A DNA stretch of 64,000 bases from Eublepharis macularius (Eukaryota; Chordata; Lepidosauria; Squamata; Eublepharidae): assembly GCF_028583425.1 (NCBI RefSeq), contig NC_072790.1, forward strand, positions 212,886,897 through 212,950,896. Reading direction: 5' to 3'. Within the stretch, counting starts at the first letter, position 1, and the number at the start of each line of letters is the position of its first letter. Under the pieces are notes generated by a model. That model was given only the letters and a program-made list of their open reading frames with translations, did not search any database and was not told the DNA's origin. Made by a program: the position numbers and the translations under genes. Below, piece by piece: positions 36,881 through 62,428 of the stretch.

Positions 36881-37267
36881 ACCATTACTGACAGAAGAAT
36901 CCTGAAGTGCTGTTATGCATTAAGCTGAAGAATAATTAAATTAACCCCTTGGCCAATCTTCTCCCTAGTGGTCTAGCAGATAGGATTCAGCACTCCCACT
37001 ACCACCATCCAGGTTTAATTCCAGCCAAGCTACTCCATAGCCAGAGGTAACACAGTAGAAGCTTCTATACTTATGGAAGCAGCTGTTGTGAATCTTTTCC
37101 CAGGTCAAATGGAGTGTGATGCTGCAAAAACGACACCTTACTGTAGCTGTCCTGTTGCAGCTGCTTCCACTGTGATTAAAGCACTGCTTCACTTGTATTC
37201 TATAGTATTTCCTGGATATTGCAATTAACTCACAGATTATTTATTTTTGTTTTGTCTATTCTTGTCT

Positions 37268-37505
37268 GGCCAGTTTGGTGTAGTGGTTAAGAGCGCAGGA
37301 TTCTAATCTGGAGAACCCGGTTTGATTCCTTAATCCTTACTTCTCCACTTGAAGCCAGCTGGGTGACCTTGGGTCAGTCTCAGCTTCTCAGCCCCACCCA
37401 CCTCAAAGGGTGTTTGTTGTGGGGATAATAATGACATACAACTGCTCTGAGTGAGTGATAAGTTGTCCTGAAGGGTGGTATATAAATCAAATTTTATTAT
37501 TATTT
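37268..37505 (+). mobile_element. tRNA-headed SINE (family A)
   Basis: Plus copy: GCCAGTTTGGTGTAGTGGTT head, GGGTGACCTTGGGTCAGTCT body, GGTGGTATATAAATCAAATT tail. Confidence 0.9.
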
Positions 37506-37665
37506 TAACTGCTCAGAAGTGGAAATGAAATTTATTAAATGTTGATTGGTTTTTAAAGCCTCAAAATTTGAAATGTTGTACAGTTGAAACTTGCTTGCTA
37601 TTTATTTATTGAAATACTTCCATACTAGGTGTGCAAAGCAGTTTACAAAGAAACACATACCCAAG

Positions 37666-37670
<5 letters not shown>

Positions 37671-37696
<26 letters not shown>
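37671..37696 (+). repeat. (GA)n microsatellite
   Basis: A short GA run directly beside the left end of the 37704 element. Confidence 0.9.
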
Positions 37697-37703
37697 ACAA
37701 TGC

Positions 37704-38685
37704 GGCCTCATCCACACTTCCCTACTTTCTGCTTTTCGTGTGCATTAATCACGCTGGATTCTATCCCTCAATGTCCCAGTCTGTGTTCACATCCCTTCTC
37801 TTACTGCTGCCGCTTTGCGCTATACTTCGTCCACATCCCTGGTAGAATCGCGCAATATGGGGCGGATTTAGATCCTACGTCGCCGCTGATGACATCACGT
37901 TCATTTTTTTTTCATTTTTTCATCAGATTTCCGCTATAGCTTTTTTTTGCTAAATTGCTATGGCAAGGCCACACCCCTATGATGCCTGTGATTGGTTAAT
38001 GTTATTCTATGCCTTCTTCTTTGAAATCCATTGGACCATTATTCTGGCGGGCTAATTTGAACTGATATTTAAGGTGGGGGTGATCCAAACTCTCCAAACG
38101 GGCAGACTAATTATTTGCCACTTGAATGTAATGTTAGAATGATGGATTTCCGCTATAACGGTAATTTCAACAGTTAAAAAAAATAATTTTAACAGCCACC
38201 GATATTTCCAACTGTCCGGCATCCTAAAAATGACACGGAAATGGGAAATGACGCCACCCCTTGATGTCTCCACGGGGATTTTGGAGCACCCTGATTAAGA
38301 TTTATGGCTGGGATTGTGCAACAATGCTGGGAAAGTCCCCTTTAAAAAAAAGGCGGGGAAAGGGCAGGCAGGCAGGCATGCTGCGGAGAGAGTGGAAAAG
38401 CTTGATAATTGCATGGCAAAGAGGGATGGTGTTTCGGAAAGGCTGCAAACACGGAAGTGGGGTGGTTTGAAGGGGGCAGTCTCCTTGTGAAACGCTTCTA
38501 TTTGTCCACATCCACGGTGAGAACCGCGCAAGAGAAGCGTTTGAACGCATGACAAATTTGTCTGAGGAGCAACGCGAAAGACGTGAGAGAATGGCGGGAT
38601 TGAGGTAAGCGTATGTGAACAGCCCTCTGAGAAGCGAATAATGGACGGGGGGAAATCGGAAAACTTGAGACGTGTGGATTCGGCC
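37704..38685. mobile_element. 982-bp DNA-transposon-like element with GGCC-ATCCACAC ends
   Basis: The left end GGCCTCATCCACAC and right end GTGTGGATTCGGCC are imperfect inverted repeats (12 of 14). The interior is unlike its surroundings, with ATTTCCGCTATAACGG-type repeats and CpG-rich right third. Near 38530-38605 a charged frame containing SEEQRERRERMAGL runs into GTAAGC, resembling an exon with a splice donor. No transposase core is recognised. Confidence 0.6.
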
Positions 38686-38751
38686 TACAACTTCTGGGCT
38701 GATCCAGGATTCACTGGGATGGCTCATTTAGGATCCCAAGCCACCCAAGTA

Positions 38752-38966
38752 TGAGTGCCAATTCCAGGTTGGGAAATTCCTGGAGTTTTTGGGGGGGTGG
38801 AGGCTTTGAGAGGGTGTGGTTTGGAGAGGGAGGGACCTCAACAAAGTATAATGGCTTAAAGTCCACCCTCCAAAGTAGCCAGTTTCTCCAGGAGAACTGA
38901 CCTCTGTAGTTTGAAGATCAGTTGTAATTCCAGATCTCCACCACCACATGAGGTTGAAACCCTACA
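38752..38966. mobile_element. hAT-like MITE, TAGGGTTGCC family (diverged)
   Basis: The interior matches the 26611 and 34424 copies (GTGGTTTGGAGAGGGAGGGA, GGAGAACTGACCTCTGTAGT). It is flanked by CCCAAGTA at 38744-38751 and 38967-38974; two extra bases sit between the element's CCCTA end and the right-hand duplication. Confidence 0.85.
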
Positions 38967-38974
38967 CCCAAGTA

Positions 38975-40566
38975 TTGAAAGCCAAAAGTCAAACTCTCTT
39001 TGGCTCTTGTCTTTTGGCTTGTGCCTAAATGCATAGAGCCTATGGTCACAGCCAGGCTTAAATGCATGTACAGTAGGCTTAGCCAAGGAAGAATGAGACC
39101 GCACATTTATTTCCTTTTTATTCTGTATTTATAATGAAAGATTAATTACATCAGAAAAACAATATGTTAGATTCTATATTGTCTTGGAATTTGCTGTTCT
39201 AATGCATAACAAATAATATCTATTTGGAACCAATCTGTCTGACTGTGACTCTTTTTTTGTTATCTTAATTATCAGTACCACAATTGTCATTTGCATAAAT
39301 TCATTAATGATTGTGAAAAGGTATAGTAAAAATAGTATACATTTTTGCTGCCATTAGCAATGCTATCAAGATCATGGGTAATAGTATTGTTTTAATAACA
39401 CAAGGGAAATATTTTTAGAGTATATTGCAAGTTATAACTCCTTTTCTAGTTGGTTTTCTATTTAATTGCAGTATTGGTTTCTAAATAACTTCAATAAAAG
39501 TATGACTCCAGAATATTTCTAGGGTAAAGCAAGAGTAAAACATAAGGTTTTATCAGAACTGTCTCTCTTATGGAGCTCAAAATAGGTAGTATCACTGTAG
39601 CCACGGTATTTTATAATAATTTTGCATCAAGTTAAGAATCAGGTTTTTAACTACACATATCCATATACATTATTACCTACTTACCGCAATATCTCTTTTA
39701 AGCAATGTCTATATTTAGATATCTCTGCATTTAATTCATGGAACATTTTTGAACATTTTATGGAGTTAAATAGAAAAGTTTTCCAGATACCTGCTTCGAC
39801 TTTGTCATGCCTCACCTTTGTCTATGATATTTGAACTTCTCCCTCGCATGTTGGATAAACTGATGTTGTCCTTTTCTCTAGAGATTTATTATATTGTTTT
39901 AAAAATATATAAAAATGCTAAAAATGTTGCTGTGTAACACTGAGGGTACAGTTGCCAACTGAGAATATGGTTGCCTACTCCAGACTGTATGATGAATGAA
40001 TTGGTTCTTTACTTTCACATTTTCGCTTGAGTAAACATGATGTCTGAAAGCATCCTTTATTGACATTCTCTAAGGTCCCTGAATTCTTCTTTTTTACCTA
40101 ACTAAACGTAGCTCAAATGGGTTTTTACTTCTCTTCTCCCTGAACAGCTGCATTTTAACATAATCAGGTTTCTGTTTCTGCCTGAAATACTGTATTTTAG
40201 AGATCAGTTAGGAAGAAGAGAAAGTGAGTCATACAGCTCTCAGAGACCAACATATTCACCATTAATTGAATGAGACAATAGGGTAAGAAAGATCTTCCAG
40301 CAAGGCAGTAACAAAAGAAGAATGAACAGTGTACTCTTTTTGTAAGGACATTTCTTGGGACATCCTTAGGGCAATTCTAAAAAAATGTAGTAGGCTTGGT
40401 CCATACATTCATTTTTCAACTCTACAACAGTAATATGTACTCAAATACAAAGTTTGAAAGCATTCCTTTAAATAACATAAGAGTAAAAGATACTTGGGAC
40501 ACCATCTAAAACATTTCTAGTCAGCCCCTTCACAAAGGCTAAGCATATAAATATCAAGGAGATTTA
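38975..40566. other. Intergenic, no gene seen
   Basis: AT-rich sequence without recognised repeats or exons. Confidence 0.45.
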
Positions 40567-40640
40567 AAGTGCAATCCTAAACAAAATTACACCCTTCTAA
40601 GTCTACTGAGCTCTATGGGCTTAAAAAAAGGTTACTGCTA
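40567..40640. mobile_element. MITE fragment, CAATCCTAA family
   Basis: AGTGCAATCCTAAACAAAAT followed by CCTTCTAAGTCTACTGAGC; the right half is lost. Confidence 0.55.
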
Positions 40641-40644
40641 ATTA

Positions 40645-41123
40645 GGGGTTTGATTAGACCATACCTTAAGCATGAATTGGGTTGGAGTAAACCCCAACCC
40701 AACTAAACTTTAATGTCTGATCCAATGGTCACCTTTCAAATAACAGAGGGAGATGCAAATTGGCATCCAAGCATGGGGAGGCAGGAACAATGTCATTCCT
40801 TTCCTTCCACCCCTTGCAAATTCACTAGTAAAAAAGGGCTGGGGGGAGGGGCTATTAGTCTTCCTGCCTGTTCCATGTGTCTCATGAGCAGACACATGGA
40901 ATTGGCAGTCAAAGACCCCACAGCCCTTTTCTGCTAATGAAAGTGTGCAGGGTGAATGGGAAGGAATGATGATGTTCCTCCTGCTTCCATGCATGCTTGG
41001 GAGCTGATTTGTACCTCCTCCACTATTTAAAAGGTAAAGCTTGGGTCATACATTAAATGTGAGTTGGTTTGGGGTTTCCCCCAATTCAACTCACATTTAC
41101 CGTATTGTCTAATCAGATTCTAT
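40645..41123. mobile_element. Non-autonomous DNA element, TGATTAGAC ends, ~480 bp
   Basis: Left GGTTTGATTAGACCATACC and right GTATTGTCTAATCAGATTC are inverted, and sub-terminal AATTGGGTTGG / CCCAATTCAACTC also pair. No target duplication was fixed and no ORF of note. Confidence 0.6.
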
Positions 41124-41202
41124 TGCTCTGTTAAAGTAAATAACCTTGGTTGGATCATGCCCAATATACTTTCATAATAATATTAGCATAACAATACAAT
41201 GT

Positions 41203-41432
41203 GATATAATTTTTAGAGTATTGGCATAGGATCTGGGAGACCTAGGTTTGAATCCCCTGTCTGCAGTGAAGTTTGCTTGGTAATCTTGGGCCAGTCACTA
41301 TCTCTCAGCCCAGCCTACTTCAGATGGTTACTGTAAGAATAAAAAACAAGGGTAGGGAGAACAGTGTTGGTCACCATAGGGGAGAAAAGTGGGGTATAAA
41401 TATCTTATCTAAGTAAGTAAATAATTCAGGTA
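41203..41432 (+). mobile_element. tRNA-headed SINE (family B)
   Basis: GGTTTGAATCCCCTGTCTG B-box region, TCTTGGGCCAGTCACTATC, and a GGGGAGAAAAGTGGGGTATA tail. Confidence 0.8.
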
Positions 41433-41479
41433 AGTAAATAAATTTAGTTGTAAATATGTTCCTAGGATAGTTTCCATGT

Positions 41480-41632
41480 TGTTTAATGTCATGTCAATCT
41501 ACTTATGTTTTGTTTTGGAATTGTTTTAGCATTGTATCTGGTGTCTGCTTGATCATACTGACATGTTGTGTAATCTGCCTTGAGTTTCAGTGAGGAAGGC
41601 AGTCAATAAAATAAATAAATAAATAAAATTGT
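41480..41632 (+). mobile_element. LINE 3'-tail fragment
   Basis: AATCTGCCTTGAGTTTCAGT and GAGGAAGGCAGTCAATAAAA followed by an ATAA repeat; same tail as the 13650-15840 LINE. Confidence 0.65.
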
Positions 41633-42147
41633 CAACTTGCCAGAGGGAAAAATATCCTGACCCTTTAATAGAAGTATAATATACAGAAATGGGCAGCTGA
41701 AGCCTTTCATGGCAGGGAGCTAAAGAACATCACCTAATAATGGCTGTAAATCAAACTGACATTAAAGGGGCAGCTTTCTGGCTTGATGAGGTTGAAAGCT
41801 AGCAACTTTATTCAAAACATTCTTATGAAGTATTTCAGCAGTCCTTAAAACATTCTCTAAAGTAGGCCACTATTATCCTCAAATGTCAGATTGAATGCAG
41901 ATGGCCTAAGGCCACCTAGTAAGTTCATAGTTCAAGGCTTATCCATTAGTTCTGATTAATATAGAAAATGTATATGCTAGCTCTCCAGAGACCTTAAGTC
42001 TGTTCAGAAAGTAAAGACAATACAATAAAAGTATATTAGCAAAAACATAAGATTTATATTAAAACAATCCCTTAAAATTCATTAACAACATTCAGCGGTC
42101 TAAAATGATATCCATTATACCAATTAACTAAATAAATTGATAATTGA

Positions 42148-42250
42148 GAGGTAGTATGTATAATGGTTAGAGTGCTGGACTAGGACACAGGGGACTCAGG
42201 TTTGAATCCCCACTCTGCCATGGAAACTCACTGGGTGACCTTGGGCTGCC
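42148..42250 (+). mobile_element. tRNA-headed SINE, truncated (family B)
   Basis: ATAATGGTTAGAGTGCTGGA head, GGTTTGAATCCCCACTCTG, GGGTGACCTTGGGC; cut off close to the 42260 element. Confidence 0.85.
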
Positions 42251-42259
42251 AGTTGTATC

Positions 42260-42691
42260 CAGGGGCATTTCGTAGAAAAAGAGCTGGATGAACTCATTAG
42301 CATAACTCATTAGCATATGCCACGCCCCTTGCCATTGCCGGAAATGTGTCATTAGCATAACTGATTTGCATATGCCACATCCCCTGACATCACATATCCT
42401 GGCTGTTTTGGACCCAATCCTGGCCATTCAGGACCGAAATTGGGCCCAAAATGGCAAAAGGGGGCTGAAAATGGCCAAAAAGGGGCCCAAAATGGTCAGG
42501 ATCTGGTTGCTGCTGTGCGGGAGAATGATCCACCACCCATCAGAGGCCCGATCCGGGCCATTTCGGTCCCAATCTAGGCCGAAACGGGCACAAAATGGCT
42601 GAGTCAGGTGGGCGGGGCCACCTGTCATGTGACCTCTTGGGGGAACTGCTGGAACTGTGTTCCTGCGTGTTCCCCCTCAAAATGAGCCCTG
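42260..42691. mobile_element. hAT-like non-autonomous element, CAGGG ends, 432 bp
   Basis: Ends CAGGGGCATTT and AAATGAGCCCTG. The interior repeats CTCATTAGCATA-type units and has a CACCTGTCATGTGACC segment like the 22071 element. The flanking 8-mers GTTGTATC and GTCATATT are only partly alike, so the target duplication is decayed. Confidence 0.7.
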
Positions 42692-43707
42692 GTCATATTG
42701 CAAAACTGTGATCAGAATAAACTGTATGGGGAGGAAAAAGAATTAAACCAAAATCAATATAAAGCATGTCAAAAGCATCAAATTCCAAAGTTACTATGTT
42801 TCCTCTTCGACTTTACAGAGAACCATTTTACAGAAGGAATGTTATTGGATATACCATCTGGGTTGTCTCAAACTGAAGGGGTTGAACAATGAATTCAACC
42901 TCTCGTTTTCCGTAGCTTTAAACAATTTTATTGATGTATCCCTTTAAATTTTGTTTGTGGTATGCGACTATTTGCACTTTAAAAGGACAGCATCTTGGGC
43001 TATTAGCTGCTTAGCTGCTGCCTTTGATTTTCAACTGTTGACTTGTATTACTTGACTGGTTGCACTTATGGATTTGTGATAGGTGTTTCAAAACTTTGTA
43101 GGTGAGTTTTAACTTTTGTACATAGGGTATTTTTGTATGGATAGAAAATGCATGATATTTACTATTTATTGATTGATTGATTATATTTATTTATTATATA
43201 ATAACTCAGATGATATGTGTATCCGCCCCTGAAGAGTTAGTATATAAAACATCAGGTACCACAGCCAGCCCTGATTGTCCGGTGGCTGAGTGCATCTCCT
43301 TGAGCATCTCGTTTCTTCCTACACTACCTACATTTGTAAAAGAAGAAAGGAGAAAACACCTGTTATTCAGCATCATACAGAGTATCCTTGTTATCTTCAT
43401 TTGCTTACCTTTTGGACTATTTTTGATTTGGAATCACTGGACTTACTGGATTTTACCTGTTGGATTATCTACTGATATTCATTGCTACATAAGAGAGGCT
43501 TGCCTTATGAAGATGTTTGCTTGACTATATTAATTAAGCATATACTTTATATGTTTCCATTGTGAAAATACATAGTAACTTTGGAATTTGATACTTTTGA
43601 TTTGCTTTATATTGATTTTGGCTTAGTTCTTTTTCCTCTCCATACAGTTTATTCTGTTCACAGTTTTGCGTGTTCCTGGGCGAGGTGCCTCTGTTTTGTT
43701 GTCTAGT

Positions 43708-43830
43708 CATATTTTATCAGCCTAACCTACCTCATTGTCTGGAGGATAAAATGGAGGAGTATGATGTAAGCTGACTTGAGTCCTCACTGGAGAGAAAGGT
43801 GGGGTATAATGAAGTAAATAGATTTCATAA
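43708..43830 (+). mobile_element. tRNA-headed SINE 3' fragment (family B)
   Basis: AGCCTAACCTACCTCATTG, GAGGATAAAATGGAGGAGTA and AGAAAGGTGGGGTATAA in order. Confidence 0.7.
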
Positions 43831-44675
43831 ATAATGAAAACTAACACAGTATTGGATTAAGTGTTGGTCATCAAAAGTACTTCCAAAAAAAGCTGATGTC
43901 TAGGTTCAGACTTTGACAAGGGTCTTTGTGAAAGGTGTTGCTTAGTGGTGGCACAGCTGCCAGGATTGCCTCTTTTTTGCATCCGGCAGGTTTATAATAC
44001 AAATATAAAATCCAACATTCGCGCAAAGTAGACTGACATTGGAAGCACTTCTTCAGTTTCTCCTTTCACATCATGAAAACCAGCTATTAACATAAAAGGC
44101 ATCATACACTGTTTAAGCCTCCCGTGTGCAAAAAAAAAAGTGTGATGTTTTAACCCAACTCACTGATAGTGAGATTATTATGTCAACAGATCTGCTGACA
44201 ATTTGATGTAGGACTCTGCTAATTTGACCAGGGAAATTATTCTGACGGAAGAGGTGCTTCATTTGTGGCATTTCCCTGATCTAAACAGTCCATCCCAAAG
44301 CTGTTTCTAGCTTTTCAGAAAAAATGGGGTAGCCTAGTATGGGTAGAAAAAAAAGCAGAAGCAAGATAACTGAGCTCTTGACATTTCCTATAACAGCTCT
44401 TAGAATATGAAGATTATGGCTGCACAGGTTTAAAGCTCAAAGAAAGTCAAATCAATGAACTCTAATTTTAATCAACTTATATGGATAACACATTTACAAC
44501 AGGATCTTTTAAATCTACTATAGGAAATAGGACCAAGGTAGAACAGTGAGGAACAGTGACAGCCAATTTTTAAAAATATTATTATTAATGAACTTTATTA
44601 TGTTCCTGTTCTTAAGTTACGCCAAGGATAAGATGCTTCTAAATCCCCCAGCATAGGCAGAGCCTGAAGCTATGA

Positions 44676-44870
44676 ATCACAGAATCATAAGAGTTGGAAG
44701 GGGCCTTACAAACCATCTAGTCCAATCCCCTGCCCATTCAGAAACAGTCTAAAGCATCCCAACAAGTATTTGCCAGCTGTTCCTTGAAGACTGCCCATGA
44801 GGGGGAACCCACCACATCCCTAAGAAGCTGATTCTATTACTAAATTACTCCTTAACATGAAGAAGTTAGT
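44676..44870 (-). mobile_element. CR1 LINE 3' end
   Basis: GAATCACAGAATCATAAGAG, TTGGAAGGGGCC, then CATCTAGTCCAATCCCC: the reverse complement of the classic CR1 3' end with its short terminal repeats. Confidence 0.85.
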
Positions 44871-45179
44871 GAACTGGTGTAGTGTAGTGAATTGGTATCA
44901 GTGAACCAATCCTGTTAGCAGAATACTGTTAGTGCAAGAGGAGATAAGTGACCAGAGAAATGGCTTATTGGGGGAGGAGTAGACCTTATCAAGAACTCTT
45001 GGCTTTACTAGAGCTCATTCAGGCCCCTTGTGACCATGTGCAACATTACACCAACAAAAGAGGCAGCATCCAAACACTCCCACTAAAATCAATAGAGAGC
45101 CCTACAGAATGCTTTCCGCTTGTCCCTGTCTGCCCCATGACCATGGAGGACAAGATTCTCTCTTACTCTGCAGTTAGTC

Positions 45180-45433
45180 TCATACATCAAGACCTGTGGC
45201 ACTGAGTTCATCACTGTGATTCGCCTGCCCTGCACCTGCTTTGCCTGGTCCTGGAGCTTTGATATCAGATTTATGTCCATTCATTCTTTTGTGAAGAGGT
45301 TGACTGTTTGTCCAATATAGAGAGCTGATCTGTTTTCTTACCACATATGATGGGTATTGTAATTCCAGAAATCTTTGTTGTAGATCACACAGGTGAGAAT
45401 CTCTATCAGAGGGACTGGAACAGATGTGGCTGT
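45180..45433 (-). mobile_element. Penelope-like element fragment with GIY-YIG-type region
   Basis: On the minus strand a frame reads YPSYVVRKQISSLYWTNSQP, then LHKRMNGHKSDIK, which fits the C-terminal GIY-YIG endonuclease part of Penelope-like retroelements (the expected aromatic-G pattern is altered). The piece is interrupted at 45433 by the 865-bp hAT-like insertion and may continue from 46299. Confidence 0.65.
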
Positions 45434-46298
45434 TAGGGTTGCCAAATAGTCTCAGAAAAAATCCTGGACAAAGGGGAGATGGTGAAACCCTGGTACTCAC
45501 AGGGACAATGATCCTGACCCCAGCACAATGATGTCACTTCCAGAAGTGATGTCATGATGCTGTATGCGGCTATTGGAGCCTCCCTCCCTTCCCCAAGGCA
45601 AAATGAGGCTGTCATCCCTCTCACTGGCCACCCAGCTTACTCATGATAGTTGGGGCCATGGGCATCTCTATGGTAACAGAGACCATCCCTTGCACTCTCT
45701 TCCTGCGCTCAGTCATTCACAGGGCAGAGGTGGTGCCAGCTGACAAGGAGACACAGGAAAGGGGTGGCTGATGAGGAACCCAGGGTGATGTCTGCATCTT
45801 TCCTGTGCCAATTTCTGCCTCCCAGAGGATAGGATATGGGATAGAGATGAGCAGACAGCATTTCTGTATGGTTCTCTGTTGGTTTTAGTGGGCGTGTTTG
45901 TATGCTGCCTCTTTTGTTGATATAACATTGCACTGTCACACAGACCCTGAATGCCAGGTGTTCAGTATTTTCAATCCATCCCCCCTGGACAGTACAAGAA
46001 AATAGTGGACTGTCCAGGTGAAATGCAAAATCATGTTTTGCATGATTTTCACATGGCCAGGTTCAGGTAGCCAGCTCAGTGTTGACTCAGCCTTCCATTC
46101 TTCCGAAGTCAGTAAAATGAGTACCTAGTTTCCTGGGGGTAAAGTGTAGATAACTGGGGAAGGCAATGGCAAACCATCCCATAGCAAAAAGTCTGCCAAG
46201 AAAATGTCCTGATGCGATGTCCCCTCATGAGTCAGTAATGACTTGGTGCTTGCACCTTTACCTTTTACCAGGTGAAAACCAGACACCTGGCAACCCTA
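45434..46298. mobile_element. hAT-like element, TAGGGTTGCC family, 865 bp, carrying a SINE
   Basis: Starts TAGGGTTGCCAAAT, ends CACCTGGCAACCCTA, with a perfect 8-bp duplication GTGGCTGT at 45426-45433 and 46299-46306. It contains the Sauria SINE at 46062-46269, which must have arrived later or been carried along. Confidence 0.92.
46062..46269 (+). mobile_element. Sauria SINE
   Basis: GTAGCCAGCTCAGTGTTGAC, GACTCAGCCTTCCATTCTTC, GGGGAAGGCAATGGCAAACC, AGTCTGCCAAGAAAATG and the Bov-B-like GTGCTTGCACCTTTACC end. A squamate marker. Confidence 0.88.
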
Positions 46299-46640
46299 GT
46301 GGCTGTAGCATAGAGCGTGGCTATAGACACTTGTGTGTTTTGGATACTGACTGGCGGAATATAGATATGTTTTGCAGGCAGTTGGTTTTTGGTATAAACC
46401 CACTGGGAATCTCAACACCAGCGCTGTAACTGGAGCCAAGAAAGTAAGTTGTACTTATAATTCCACTTTCACCTGGCAAGCTGCCTACCACCTATCTCCC
46501 TGCGGTGGCTCCTCCCTCTTCAAATATTACTTAGAAACCATCATGTCTGACAGGAAGATATAATTAGCTGTCAGGGAACAGAGTCTAAAAACTACTAAAT
46601 AAGGAAACTAATAGATAAGAGAAGGACGTTCGTTATAGGA
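46299..46640 (-). other. Possible continuation of the Penelope-like copy, then unique flank of CFAP36
   Basis: Sequence resumes with GTGGCTGTAGCATAGAGCGT after the duplication. If the 865-bp insertion is removed it joins smoothly to 45433. How far the retroelement extends is not clear. Confidence 0.4.
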
Positions 46641-46973
46641 GCAACAGTACTGCTGAATGGGAGGTAATGTCTCCTCAGTTTCCCCCGTTTGCCCTTTTTT
46701 GTGAGGGGAAAGTATTGAAAAAGCCGACAACAGCCATCCTGCGGAGACTCTCCCTCAGACTAGGCGGGAAGGCCGCAGGACCACTCTGTCAGCCAACAGT
46801 CTTTTCTCTCAGCGGCAGCGGACGAACCTCGCGCGCCCCACAGTGGTGGCTGACGACGCTTCTCTTCTCCCGCCCTCCGCGAACCACGCATGCGTCCTTC
46901 CTTCGCCAAGAGAAAGAGGTTGGGAAAAAGCGCGACTGGATTATACGTGCCTAGAAATGATGAGGCGGCGTAG

Positions 46974-62428
<15,455 letters not shown>

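Noticed and set aside
38302..38727. 141-codon minus-strand frame
   Set aside because: Antisense to the 982-bp element and crosses its right boundary; no conserved motif.
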